Positions 1-10,904 of a DNA stretch of 64,000 bases are shown here, piece by piece; the stretch's first letter is position 1, and each line of letters begins with the position of its first letter. Made by a program: the position numbers and the translations under genes. The stretch is from Ascaphus truei. Lineage: Eukaryota; Chordata; Amphibia; Anura; Ascaphidae. The notes below the pieces were generated by a model, which had not been told where the DNA came from, did no database searches, and saw only the letters and a program-made list of their open reading frames with translations. The stretch is from contig CM071569.1 in assembly GCA_036426205.1 (NCBI GenBank), positions 285,008,418 through 285,072,417 on the forward strand. The letters are read 5' to 3'.

Positions 1-345
1 CCTGCTCTGTTCACACCACCTGGAGGGACTGTCCTGTCCACACCTGGAGGGAGCTCTGTCCACCCCACCTGGAGGGACTGCTCTTTCACACCTGAGGGAC
101 TGCTCTGTCCACCCACACCTGGAGGGACGCTCGGTCCACACCTGGAGGGACTGCTTTCTGAGAGACCACACCTGAGGGACTGCTCTGTCCCACCTGGAGG
201 GGGACTGCTCTGTCCCACACCTGGAGGGACGGATGTCTCGTCCACACCTGGAGGGACTGATCGGTCCACACCCTGAGGGACTTGCTCTGTCCACACCTGG
301 AGGGACTGCTCTGTCCACATTTGGAGGGACTGATCTGTCCACACC
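1..345. repeat. 24-bp minisatellite, irregular copy
   Basis: Tandem units of the type CACACCTGGAGGGACTGCTC + TGTC (24 bp). Many units have 1-3 base gains or losses (for example cctgaggg for cctggaggg), unlike the near-perfect array of the same unit at 3686-3960. The array runs off the left edge. Open frames here are repeat translations, not genes. Confidence 0.9.
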
Positions 346-859
346 TACAGTAGCAGTTTGAGCCGATTGGACGAGATTCTTTTTAAGTTTTTGCCATCTC
401 CGGTAAATATGGTGCTGGGAGCTGCAGGGCTGAGCGATGATTAACATTCAGTGATAGCCGCTGCTGCTTCACTCTCTCAGGGAGGAATACAAAATACTGC
501 AGTCTGTGATAGCTAAGATTATTTGAGTATCACCAATAATTATAATATGATTAATACAAAATTACATAAAATATAATTGATCTGTACCAAGTTGCTGTTA
601 TCTATATAATATACACTTATTAACTATACAACTATTTTCATGAAAATCCTGTATTTTGTTATGATTTTGATTATTGTACGATTACTAGGAGACAGGAAGA
701 TATCCCACATGCAAGTATTACTTTGTATCTAACCAATAACAATGTATTCATTGTGGAAAAGATTGAGTGCTAGTTCTGTGAGTACATTTTCCTTTGTTGT
801 TTATCAATAAAACCATACATCGATCCAGGAGATCTGAAAGCTGTGGGAGGTGGAGTCTG

Positions 860-2335
860 GGGAGGATAAAGAGAGGTGGTGAGGGGTGGGGGAAAGAGGG
901 GTGGGTGGAGAAGGGGTGGGGGGAAAGAGAGGTGGTAGGTGTGGGGGGAAGGGGTGGGGGGAAACGAGACTGGGGGGGAAGAAGATGGTGTTGGGGTTGG
1001 GGGAAGAAAGGTGGGTGGGGGAAGACGATCTGGTGGTGGGGGAGCAGACAGGTGTGGTGGTGGCCGGACTATGGGGGAAGCAGCGTTGGTTGGGTGGGGT
1101 GGGTTGGCGCAGCCTGGATGTGGGGGGCTCGCGCGGTCGGGGTGGGCCGCCGCGTGGTGGGGGGGGGCCCGCCGCGGTGGGGGGTGGGGGGGGGCCCGCG
1201 CGGTGCGGGGTTGGGGGGCTCGCGCGCGGGGGGGGGCCGCGGTGTGGGGCGCGCGGTGAGGGGGGGCCGCACAGATCGGAGGTTTGTGGCCGCGCGTGCC
1301 GGGGTTGAGGTCCCGCGACGTGTTGGGGTGGGGTTCAGGAGGGTTGGGGTGGGCCTCGGTTCTGGGGGGTTCGGTCGCGGGCTCGGTTGAGAGTTGTAGC
1401 TTGGTCCTTTTGGCGGGGGTGGCTGGGCAGCGTGTGGGCTTCGGTATTTTTTGGGGCCGCGTTTCGGTGTGCTTGTTGGGTGGCCGGTTTGTTTCTCTGT
1501 TGTTTTCTAACTGCTCTTCAAAGCTTTCAAGCCCTCTTTTCTTTTTGTACGTTTGCTTTTGGTTTTTTGTGTTTTTTTTGTGTTGTTGGTTCTCTTGTCT
1601 CGCTGGGGTTTGTCGGGTTTGGGTTTGTAGGGGTTGGGGGTGGGCGGGGCGGCGCCGTGTTCGGGGGGTTGGGGGGGCGCGGTGGGGCTTGTTCGGGGGC
1701 GCGCCCCGTGGGGTGTGTAGCGGTGGGGTGCAGGGGGGCGCGCGCGGTGGGGGTATGGGTGGGGCATAGGAGAGAGGTGGTGTGCCTGTGCGGGCGAGCG
1801 GTGAGGGTCAGTGGGGTGGGGATACACGAGGAGCCCTGGGGAGAGAGGTGGGTGTGTGGCGGGAGAGAAGTGGGGTGTTGGTGAAGAGAGGGTGTGCTGG
1901 TGTGGAGAGAGAAGTGGGGTGTGATGGGGGGAGAGAGGTGTGGTGTTGGGGGAGAGAGAGATGGGGGTGTGAGGGCGAGAAAGAGGCGGGGATTCGGAGG
2001 GGAGAGAGAGATGGGGTGCAGGTGGGAGTGCCTGGGGTGAGAGAAGAGGTCAGGATGTAGTGTGAGAGAGACAATGGTTTGCCTGGTGGGAAGTTTGTGT
2101 GGGGGAGAAGAGGTGGGGCTGTGGTTGGGGGGGGGAGAAAGAGATTGGGTCTGTGGGAGGGGGGGGGGACCAGTAGGGCTGGTGGAGGGAGATGTTGAAG
2201 GGATAGCAAGAGTTGTGGAGGATGAAAAAGGTGGGGGTGTGGAGGTAGAGAGAGTTGGGGTTGCGGGAGATTAAAGAGAGAGCTGGGGGTACAGGGTGGG
2301 GAGAGCTGGGTGGGGTTTCTGCGTGGAAAGGAGAG
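860..2335. repeat. G/purine-rich low-complexity tract
   Basis: An almost uninterrupted G-rich strand built on GGGGAGAGAGGTGGGG-like units, with a very GC-rich centre (about 1100-1760) and a T-rich interruption (about 1490-1620). Unit length is irregular. The equivalent in copy 2 (4490-4760) is several times shorter. All open frames in it are compositional. Confidence 0.8.
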
Positions 2336-2339
2336 GTAG

Positions 2340-2640
2340 AGTGTGTGAGGTTCGTGTGTTTCTTTTTCTCTCTTACTCTTTTTTCTTTTGTTTATTGTTC
2401 TCTCTTGGGTGAGTTTCATTTGTGTGTACCTCCTTGGGTCCTCTCTCGTTCGTTTTTCCGGGGGTCTTTTCCCCCCCTTCTCCCCTCTCTCCCCCTTCCC
2501 CCCGCCCTCTCTCTTTTCCCCCCTCCCCCCCCCCTCTCTCTCTCTCTCCCCCCCGCTCCCCCCTACTCCTCCTCCTCTCCGCCCCCCCTTCACGCTCCCC
2601 CTCTGTCTCTCTCTGGCCTCCCCCCCTCCTGTTATATATA
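2340..2640. repeat. C/T-rich low-complexity tract
   Basis: A pyrimidine-rich strand (CTCTCTCCCCCC-like) directly after the purine-rich tract, so the two can pair as an inverted repeat. It ends in a short TA run at 2632-2641. Counterpart in copy 2: 4775-4916. Confidence 0.8.
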
Positions 2641-3685
2641 TAATCTACCACTGTGCTTTTTTTGTAAACTCAGACTTCCAAACTAACGCCAGAAAATCAC
2701 ATTGCCCGTCCTCAATAAAAAGTAATCTCCATGCTTTTAAATGACATAAAGATCCTAATGCTAGAATACGGAAGTACAATGATAGGGTTATACGCACCCC
2801 ACTAATGCACAGTTCAACACTCTAGAAACCTCCTCGCCGACATTAGTTTGGATCAATATACAACACCAAGCCCCCACTCTACACTTTCCTGCATCATGTG
2901 GTGTAACCACATCTTGTCAATTAAGTTTGTTCCTTACGGGTAACACGCATTGACCGGACTCATAAGTCAACATGATGTTCGCATTTGTTTATGATGCCTG
3001 TTCAATAACCCAATACCAGGTCTTGCAAACTGACTGCAAGGCTGCTGAAAAAGTGGGGTATTAATTAAATGTGAATTATAACGGATCGGGGCCACTATCG
3101 CCAGAGACTCCCATTGATACATGTTTTGGTGTGATACTTCCCCGATCATCACTATTTCCGTGTCTGAAATAACCCCAATGGTGTCAGTGTTATTGGAAAA
3201 CTCAATCCAAATAGTAGTTTCCTTGACCCTATTAGGTTTTTGCAGAAAATCATGATAAATATACACTAATTCAGTGTCCTCAAAAAATGCCTATCATTAA
3301 AGTGAGAGCGCGGTAATACAACATTTGAAGAATGACTCTGGCCTGTTCCATGTTTTTTTTTATCAGTTTTACTTCTCCTGACCACGTCAGGGTCCCACCA
3401 TGGAAGAAACGACTCTGGTATTCTTTAAATCTTTCCCTTCAGTGAAAGAAAGTCATGGTATGGATGTAGGGGTGTCTTACGGTATGTATTGATAGCTTGC
3501 AATTTCTGTTAAACCGCGAAAAAAGAAATGAAGCTGAATTTCCTATTGCGTTCCCCCTCTTGCTCAGCCACAGATCGGGACAGGGCAACATAAGAGAGAT
3601 ATGAAGCCAATTTTATTTAAATAAATAACAATGAAAACACCACCACAAAAAAAAAAGGACTGATTTACAAATAAATACACATGGA

Positions 3686-3960
3686 ATGTCCACACCTGGA
3701 GGGACTGCTCTGTCCACACCTGGAGGGACTGCTCGGTCCACACCTGGAGGGACTGCTCTGTCCACACCTGGAGGGACTGCTCTGACCACACCTGGAGGGA
3801 CTGCTCTGTCCACACCTGGAGGGACTGCTCTGTCCACACCTGGAGGGACTGCTCTGTCCACACCTGGAGGGACTGATCGGTCCACACCTGGAGGGACTGC
3901 TCTGTCCACACCTGGAGGGACTGCTCTGTCCACATTTGGAGGGACTGATCTGTCCACACC
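3686..3960. repeat. 24-bp minisatellite, regular copy
   Basis: About eleven units of CACACCTGGAGGGACTGCTC + TGTC with few substitutions (CTCGGTC, CTCTGAC and a variant ACATTTGG unit near the end). This is the clean version of the array at 1-345. Because 24 is divisible by 3 and the unit has no stop in some frames, several overlapping open frames appear; none is a gene. Confidence 0.95.
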
Positions 3961-5957
3961 TACAGTAGCAGTTTGAGCCGATTGGACGAGATTCTTTTTA
4001 AGTTTTGCCATCTCCGGTAAATATGGTGCTGGGAGCTGCAGGGCTGAGCGATGATTAACATTCAGTGATAGCCAGCTGCTGCTTCACTCTCTCAGGAGGA
4101 ATACAAAAATAACTGCAGTCTGTGATAGCTTGAGAAGTTAATTGAGTATCACCAATAATTATAATATGATTAATACAAAATTACATAAGAATATAATTGA
4201 TTCTGTACCAAGTTGCTGTTATCTATATAATATACACTTATTAACTATACAACTATTTTCATGAAAATCCTGTATTTTGTTATGATTTTGATTATTGTAC
4301 TGATTACTAGGAGACAGGAAGATATCCCACATGCAAGTATTACTTTGTATCTAACCAATAACAATGTATTCATTGTGGAAAAGATTGAGTGCTAGTTCTG
4401 TGAGTACATTTTCCTTTGTTGTTATCAATAAAACCATACATCGATCCAGGAGATCTGAAAAGCTGTGGGAGGTGGGAGTCTGGGGAGGGATAAAGAGAGG
4501 TGGTGAGGGGTGGGGGGAAAGAGGGGTGGGGGGAAAGAGGGGTGGGGGGAAAGAGAGGTGGTGAGGGTGGGGGGAAAGGGGTGGGGGGAAAAGAGAGCTG
4601 GGGGGGAAGAAGAGGTGGTGGGGACAGGGTGGGGAGAGCTGGGGGTGCGGCGTGGGAAGAGAGGTAGAGGTGCGGGGTGGGGAGAGAGGAAGATGGGGGG
4701 GGTTGGGAGAGAGGGAGGTGGGGGTACAGAGTGGGGACAGAGAGAGGTAGGGGTGCAGGGGGGAGTGTACCCCCAATGCTCCACCTCTCTCCCCCCTGCA
4801 CCCCACCTATCTCTTTTCCCCCCGCACACCCAACTCTCTCTCTCTCTCCCCCCCCCCCCACCTCTCTCTCCCCCCACCCTGCACCTCCACATCTGTCTCT
4901 CTCTGCCCCCCTCCGTGTATATATATATATATACACACTGTGCTTTTTTTTGTAAACTCAGACTTCCAAACTAACGCAGAAAATCACATTGCCCGTCCTC
5001 AATAAAAATGTAATCTCCATGCTTTTAATGGACATAAATATCCTAATGCTAGAAGAAGGAAGTAAAAGGATAGGGTTATCGCACCCCACTAATGCACAGG
5101 TCAACACTCTAGAAACCTCCTCCGCCGACATTAGTTTGAGACAAGATACAGCCCTACACTTCCTGCATCATGTGGTGTACATACATCTTGTCAATTATTT
5201 TGTTCTTACGGGTAACACGGCATTGACCTGACTCATGAAGTCAACATGTGTTCGCATTATGTTTAGGATGCTTGTTCAATACCAGGTCTTGCAAACTGAC
5301 TGCAAGCTGCTGAAAAATAGGGGTTATTAATTAAAGTGTGATTATACTGATCGGGGCACTATCGCACAGAGACTCCCATTGGATACAGTGTTTGTGTGAT
5401 ACTTCCCCGATCATCACTATTGCAGTGTCATGAATAACCCCCAATGTGTCAGTGTTATTGAAAACATCAATGTCCAAATAGTAGTTTCTTGACCCTATAT
5501 AGGGTTTTGCAGAAAACATGATAAATATACACTAATTCAGTGTCCTCAAAAAGATGCCTATTCATTAAGGTGAGAGGCGCGGTAATACAACATTTGAAGG
5601 AATGACTCTGGCTGTTGCCATGTTTTTTTTATCAGGTTTACTTCTCCTGACCACGTCAGGGTCACCAGTGGAAGAACGACTCTGGTATTCTTTAATCATT
5701 TCCATTCATGTGAAAGAAAGTCATGGTATGGTATGTAGGGGTTCGTTAGCTGTATGTAGTGATAGCTTGCAATTCTGGTTAAACCCGCGAAAAAAGAAAT
5801 GAAGCTGAATTTCCTATTGCGTTCCACCTCTTGCTCAGCCACAGATCGGTGACAAGGGCAACATAAGAAGAATATGGAAAGCATTTTATTTTAAAATAAC
5901 AATGAAAACACCACCAAAAAAAAAAAAGACTGATTTACAAAATAAATAAACATGGAT
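3961..5957. repeat. Large tandem duplication, copy 2
   Basis: Second copy of the unit at 346-3690, diverging after catgga near 5957 where copy 1 instead re-enters the minisatellite. It differs from copy 1 by many single-base indels, often in homopolymers, and by the size of its purine/pyrimidine core (4490-4916). A TA dinucleotide run lies at 4917-4933. Confidence 0.85.
4490..4916. repeat. Purine tract facing pyrimidine tract (inverted repeat)
   Basis: A GAGAGGTGGGGGG-type strand (4490-4760) switches near 4765 to a CCCCACCTCTCTC-type strand (4775-4916). The arms are partly complementary, so the segment can form a hairpin, and its mirror-like purine runs could form triplex DNA. Confidence 0.65.
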
Positions 5958-6481
5958 AAAATGTACGTTATTCTGCTTCTCGCTTAATGGAATAGTGGGT
6001 AAAATTAATATCTTAAAGGAAATGGGGAAGGAACACTTAAACTAACAGTCCATCCTTCTAAGCTGACCTTTTGCCTTTGCCTCCTCTCCGATTTTATAAA
6101 TACTGTACTGCAATGCATTTCAACGCTGCATGAAAGGTTAGACAAACTGCAGTGTGCTTATTCTATTCCTGGGTGCTACTGGCAGTCTCCCAAGAAAGAA
6201 ACAATGTTGGAGGCATTTGATTTTCCTACAGCAGTGAAACTAGTCATTCTAGAATGGGGAAAATGGCAAGAGGCCAAAAACATACGGTACATTTTGAACA
6301 GCAATACTTTCTAGATTTCACAGTGGCACTTTAGATTCACTTTGCTGTTTCTTACACTACATTACAAACGCAATTCTACTTCCGCCATGCAGAATGCAAG
6401 GTGGAAGGAGTCACATTTTTTTTTTCAATATAAACCGCTTATATTAGAAGTCTTTGTGAGCTGTGAAAACTCAAATGAAGC
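5958..6481. other. No gene or repeat recognised
   Basis: Ordinary AT-leaning sequence between the large tandem duplication and the Tc1/mariner-type element. No long open frame and no TE terminus found. Confidence 0.5.
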
Positions 6482-6483
6482 TA

Positions 6484-7577
6484 CAGCTGAACCCCGTTAT
6501 AACTCGGTGCTCGGGGGCCACAGAATGAGACCGCGTTATAACTGGGATCACGAGAAAAATAAATGGCTGCTGCGATCAGGGGGTTCCGTGTCCACCAGAG
6601 GGGGAGAGCCGGGATAACTCTCGCAGCTGTCCCAGAGGCGATGCGAGGCCCGCAGTGAGGCGGCCATCTTACCTCCAGGGACCCGCTGCTGGCACGGTGT
6701 TGGAGGGGAGGAAAACATTCTGCACAACATGCAAGTGAGGAGCAACTTGTGTTTGTGAACTACAACCCCCATCATGCTGTGCGCAGAAGGCCGTACATGT
6801 GTGGCAGGCCGCTGATTGGCTTTGGTCTGGCAGCTGTGCACGTGACTGCTGTTGACGTCCCACACTGGCTGGCAGTGCAGGCTGATCCCGGAGAGATGGA
6901 GGTGCGCAGAGTGTGCAGGCTCCTGCTGCAGGGGAGGATGCGGTGGGGAACGGGGCAGCCTCCAACAGGGGATACATGTCAGGGGCACCGACCGTGGAGG
7001 TGAGCAGGTGCTACGACTCACCCTCCAAACCCCTAGCACCCACCCCTTCCCCCGGTCACTCCCGGAGAGGGCAGGGGAGATATTCAGGCCCTATAGCTCT
7101 GAGACTACCCTCCTCTGAATGGGGTATGGTGAGAGAGGGCAACAGTAAAAGGGACCTGCAAAATGTAATGAGAGCGAGAGCAACCAGAGCTTGTGTGTGA
7201 GTGTGTAGGAGGCAGTGATGTGTTGCTGGGGGAGTGACTGTATATCTCATCACCTCGCCCAGGGATCCGTGCAGGGAAGGGGGGCTCCTCCTCCCCAGTT
7301 CAGGGCTGCTGCTGCGATGTCAGAGGCAGCTGCAGGAGGAGGCAAGGGCGGTGTTGTGTGCAGCCTGGTGCAGGGAGCGCGGAACCACCAGTATCCCTGG
7401 CCGTGGTGGGCTCAGCCCGGAGAGCTGAGAGCAAGGCCGGGGGGAGGACCTGGGGCTGCACTGCTAACGATTGCTGGAAGTTTGCCAGAAAAATGTTTTT
7501 TAAACAGGAGCCACGCTCACACCGCGTTATAAGCGGATCCATGTTGTAGCGGAACGCACTATAATGGGGTTGAGCTG
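6484..7577. mobile_element. Non-autonomous DNA transposon, Tc1/mariner-type (TA target)
   Basis: Left end CAGCTGAACCCCGTTATAA and right end, reverse complemented, CAGCTCAACCCCATTATAG give imperfect terminal inverted repeats; both continue into GCGGTC/GCGGATCC-like subterminal motifs. TA precedes the left end (6482-6483); the right flank reads GA, perhaps mutated. A second copy's right end at 16627 is followed by TA, supporting TA targeting. No transposase was recognised inside, so it would depend on a relative. Family placement is inferred from the TA and general structure only. Confidence 0.7.
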
Positions 7578-7649
7578 GATTGATTTATCTTTGCTGTTAC
7601 CAGACACAAAAAAAAGTTATGGTGCGTGTATAAACATCCCACGTGTGAG

Positions 7650-7812
7650 CACATTCACGTCTCAGACAGGTCTGCAACGCTGCCTTTCCCCATTACCTCT
7701 TAGCATACAATGCTTCAACTGCAGCAAGGGATTCTGGGTAATGACATGCAAATGAGCACTCGCAGTGTGTCACCTTTTGCTTCTTATCCATTTTAACATG
7801 GACCCCCTATAA
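7650..7812. repeat. Dispersed repeat with ATTTGCAT-containing core, copy 1
   Basis: Core reads GCAGCAAGGGATTCTGGGTA then ATGACATGCAAATGAGCAC, continuing to a TTTTAACATGG...CCCTATA segment. The same order recurs at 21293-21452; core-only copies in reverse orientation lie at 10004-10066 and 10769-10842. A hAT element is inserted at its right edge. Class unknown. Confidence 0.75.
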
Positions 7813-7813
7813 G

Positions 7814-8154
7814 CAGTGCTCGACAAATGCACTCGGCCGGAGCAGGTGCTTTATGCCCGCTGTCGAGTGTTTGACGATGTCACGTAGCGTCCCGTTGTCA
7901 TGGTAACGTGGCGTCAAATTTGATGCCGTGCAGCCATTTCTACACGAGTTGCAGGGGGGATACACTGGAGTTTGAGAGAGAGACGCAGGAGAATGCCGGG
8001 AGACGCCGCACCTCGTCGCCGGAACGACTCAAAAATGGGTAAAGTGAGGGGGGTGAGACAGGGAGGGGGGATACAATAAGACAAAAAAAAAACAGGGGGG
8101 CCATTGCCTTTTTTGGGGGGTGAGTGGCTTTTTTTTCTAACTTGTCGAGCCCTG
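7814..8154. mobile_element. hAT-type non-autonomous transposon (341 bp)
   Basis: Termini CAGTGCTCGACAAAT and, reverse complemented, CAGGGCTCGACAAGT are flanked by a perfect 8-bp target duplication CCTATAAG (7806-7813 and 8155-8162). The 8-bp duplication and CAG...CTG ends are diagnostic of the hAT superfamily. No transposase inside. Shorter relatives: 13104-13259 and 63535-63685. Confidence 0.92.
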
Positions 8155-8162
8155 CCTATAAG

Positions 8163-8485
8163 CATATGCCTGTCGTATTAAAACACACACAGTGAGTGTT
8201 CAGAAGTAATCTAACAGAGGTATGATCACAATCCAAAAGATGTCTCATTGCACATCTTCCTAATGTGAAGAAGAAACGCAATGTAAAAAAAAGCAAACAG
8301 ATTGAAACAAAAGTAAATATATTCATTGTATAGAACACTGGGTTCCCTGTACACTGTAGCACAGTACCATCCACTGGAAAGACCTTCAAATCCTTATTAT
8401 ATTATAGAAAATGTGCATGCTGTCATAGCAATTATATATAATGTTATTTATGTTTTAATGCAAAGCTGTATTTATGTTACTATCC
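8163..8485. other. No gene recognised
   Basis: AT-rich unique-looking sequence between the hAT element and a GT microsatellite; no supported coding potential. Confidence 0.5.
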
Positions 8486-8488
8486 TGA

Positions 8489-8540
8489 GTGTGTGTGTGT
8501 GTGTGTGTATGTGTGTATGTATGTATATATGTATATATCT
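8489..8540. repeat. GT/GTAT microsatellite
   Basis: A (GT)n run followed by GTATGT and TATA variants. Confidence 0.9.
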
Positions 8541-8689
8541 TATACTATATAATTGAAAGCACTGTATGCCTGCCTGCCTGCCTGCCTGGATGTCCGGTGT
8601 CCCTTCTCATTGGTCCCTTGGGCCGCCCCCACACACCTCTCATTGGCCTGAGGCGGAGTGACGGCCCAAAGGACACACAGTGTCTCTCT

Positions 8690-8815
8690 CTCACACACAC
8701 ACACACACTCACACACTCACACTCCACCCTCCTCAACGCACACACACACACACTCCACCCTCCTCAACACACACACTCCACCCTCCTCAACACACACACA
8801 CACACCACCCCCCCC
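8690..8815. repeat. CA-rich microsatellite/minisatellite
   Basis: (CA)n runs alternating with a CACTCCACCCTCCTCAA unit repeated about four times. Confidence 0.85.
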
Positions 8816-8935
8816 CCTGTCCGTCCGTCCCCCATCACGTGCGCCGCCCTGCACCGGCTCCTGACGGAGGGGAAGCGCGGCCCTCCTACCCCAGCCGTTC
8901 CCTTACCTCCCGGCACTACCTCCCCCTCAGGTAAG

Positions 8936-9050
8936 TCACTGCGCGTCCCGCCTCAGCCTCAGGCCCACTGCGCGTCCCGCCTCAGCCTCAGGCCCACTGC
9001 GCATCCCGCCTCAGCCTCACGCCCACTGCGCGTCCCGCCTCAGGCCCACA
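8936..9050. repeat. 29-bp minisatellite
   Basis: Units of CACTGCGCGTCCCGCCTCAG + CCTCAGGCC, about four copies, the last one shortened. Confidence 0.85.
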
Positions 9051-9126
9051 CAGGGCGCTTCCTACCGCCGCTCAGCCGGACGGCACATCGGGGGACCAAG
9101 CGGCCGCCGGGGGGGGGGGGGGGGGC

Positions 9127-9299
9127 GTCAGACGCATTAAGCTGCACATGTCTGTAAGTGAATCCATAGTCAGATGCGCATTAAGCTGCAGCTGCACATG
9201 TCTGTAAGTGAATCCATAGTCAGACGCATTAAACTGCAGCTGCACATGCCTGTAAATGAATCCATAGTCAGACGCATTAAGCTGCAGCTGCACATGCCG
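9127..9299. repeat. About 56-bp tandem repeat
   Basis: Three to four units containing AGACGCATTAAGCTGCAGCT, GCACATG(T/C)CTGTAA and GAATCCATAGTC. Confidence 0.85.
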
Positions 9300-9718
9300 A
9301 CGCGCTATTAGAGAGGGTTGGGGTTCCTTACAATGCATCTGATCTCAGCCGCGCTATTAGAGAGGGTTGGGGTTCCTTACAATGCATCTGATCTCAGCCG
9401 CGCTATTAGAGAGGGTTGGGGTTCCTTACAATGCATCTGATCTCAGACGCGCTTTTAGAGAGGTTTGGGGTTCCTTACAATGCATCTGGTCTCAGACGAG
9501 CTATTAGAGAGGGTTGGGGTTCCTTGCAATACATCTGATCTCAGGCGCGCTGTTAGAGGGTTGGGGTTCCTTACAATGCATCTGATCTCAGGCGCGCTAT
9601 TAGAGAGGGTTGGGGTTCCTTACAATGCATCTGATCTCAGACGCGCCATTAGAGAGGGTTGGGGTTCCTTACAATGCATCTGATCTCAGGCGCGCTATTA
9701 GAGAGGGTTGGGGTTCCG
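9300..9718. repeat. 49-bp minisatellite
   Basis: About eight units of GCGCTATTAGAGAGGGTTGG followed by GGTTCCTTACAATGCATCTG and ATCTCAG(A/G/C)C. One unit is shorter. The last unit runs straight into the hAT-like terminus ending at 9775, so the array is probably an expanded internal part of that element. Confidence 0.93.
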
Positions 9719-9775
9719 CAGAATTTCACAATATAATTATAGGGTTCTTTTTCAAGAAAAGGTTGAAAACCGCTG
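9712..9775. mobile_element. hAT (Charlie-like) terminus
   Basis: Reverse complemented, the right end reads CAGCGGTTTTCAACCTTTTC, the classic hAT/Charlie-like terminus, with the adjacent TTGTGAAATTCTGCGGAACCCC continuing into the GGGTTGGGGTTCC tandem repeat. The opposite end was not identified; it may have been lost in the tandem expansions to the left. Confidence 0.6.
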
Positions 9776-9919
9776 CGCTACAATGTCACTGCTGTTTCTG
9801 TTACTGTGGGAGGGTCTGCGACACCGGCTGGGACTGACGGGGACATGTCTGGCACAGAGAAATACGTTTGACTCAGTACAGTTGGCATAGAAAAGTCCAG
9901 TGGCTCAGTCACAGACCAC

Positions 9920-10162
9920 GAAGGGCCACCAACACGTCAGTCTTTCAGGGTATCCCTGCTTCAGCACCGTTGGCTCAATCAGTGGCTCAGTCTTCCTAAA
10001 ATTCACTGCGAGTGCTCATTTGCATGTCATTACCCAGAATCCCTGGCTGCAGTGGAAGCATTCGACTGAGCCACAGATTGAGCCACCTGTGCTGAAGCAG
10101 GGATATCCTGAAAACCTGACCTGTTGGTGGCCCTTGAGGACTGGAGTTGGCCGCCCTTGTTA
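9920..10162. mobile_element. Fold-back MITE copy A (interrupted)
   Basis: Left arm TATCCCTGCTTCAGCAC...GGCTCAATCAGTGGCTCAGTC and right arm GACTGAGCCACAGATTGAGC...GAGGACTGGAGTTGGCC are inverted copies of one another. The loop holds a copy (10004-10066) of the ATTTGCAT-containing repeat. Other copies: 24054-24339, 26562-26735, 30023-30160, 48701-48930, 49150-49232. Confidence 0.85.
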
Positions 10163-10768
10163 TAGATCATTCCACATCAGTAGAGAGAGAGTGAACATTA
10201 TGTTTACAGTGTTCAGCCTCCTTCACCTGTGAGAATGAGACAGGGACAGGAAAGATGACTTGTGTGTCTCTACCTAGCGCACCTCTTTGGGAAGCATAAC
10301 ATACTTCACATTGCATTGTGCCCAGCGTTAGAATCCCCTGCGTGCCGTGTTCCAAACATTGAAGTCCCTCTCCTGTGCTATCTTTCTATTTTTGAATCAA
10401 ATACCTTTGCTACTTTCTTTGTCATTTCCCACTGCTCATAAATGCAATAACTTGCCTATAAGCAGGTGTTGCCATCGGAATTAAATGCCGTTTGCATTTA
10501 ATAACCCACAGCTATTTGCTTTGGATTTATCAGTACATGGTACGACTTTGATCCAAATCCACTTCACTTTAAAAGGGGCCAGGTTTTCTTATTTGGTATA
10601 TTTTTTTCATCTTTTGCCCTGTTTGTGGTGCCTTTATTCTTGCGTTGCATTAAAAACTCAAGTCGGACAACAGTTATAATTAACCTCGAGTCTTGGTCTA
10701 ATAAAAAGTTAGCACTGCCTGGGAAATAATCTATTTATAATCTATTTATGAATTTAGATACCGTCTCC
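10163..10768. other. No gene recognised
   Basis: AT-leaning sequence without TE termini, long frames or RNA-gene signals that I can support. Confidence 0.5.
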
Positions 10769-10842
10769 TGTGAGTGCTCATTTGCATGGCATTACCCAGA
10801 ATCCCTTGCTGCAGTGCAAGCACTGTATGCTGGGTGTGCAAT
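10769..10842. repeat. Dispersed repeat with ATTTGCAT core, reverse copy
   Basis: GTGAGTGCTCATTTGCATGG followed by CATTACCCAGAATCCCTTGC and TGCAGTGCAAGC; same core as 7650-7812 in reverse complement. Confidence 0.75.
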
Positions 10843-10904
10843 AAAAATTAGTGGCAATAGCGCTAAAGCATAAAAACTACTTGGCGTTTGCCAATATACA
10901 GTGA

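Larger units (their letters stand above)
346..3690. repeat. Large tandem duplication, copy 1
   Basis: The sequence after the minisatellite (starting tacagtagcagtttgagccg) recurs from 3961 with the same order of landmarks, ending in the actgatttacaaa segment at about 3659 and 5929. Copy 1 is about 3.35 kb and copy 2 about 2.0 kb. Most of the difference is the longer purine-rich core in copy 1 (about 860-2335). No protein family was recognised in either copy. Confidence 0.85.
8538..9300 (+). mobile_element. Possible Helitron 5' portion with internal tandem repeats
   Basis: TCTTATACTATATAATTG at 8538 resembles the TCTATACTA-type 5' ends of animal Helitrons. The stretch that follows holds CTGC repeats, CA-rich units with a CCACCCTCCTCAACACAC motif (8690-8815), a 29-bp GC-rich tandem repeat (8938-9050) and a G run (9109-9126). 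No matching CTRR 3' end was located and no Rep/helicase is present here, so this is tentative. Confidence 0.3.

Noticed and set aside
794..2593. Gly/Arg/Trp-rich and Ser/Pro-rich open frames
   Set aside because: Compositional frames of the purine/pyrimidine tracts; overlapping on both strands with no domain.
6548..7118. Overlapping 80-160-codon frames on both strands
   Set aside because: They lie inside a non-autonomous transposon, overlap in several frames and show no transposase motif.
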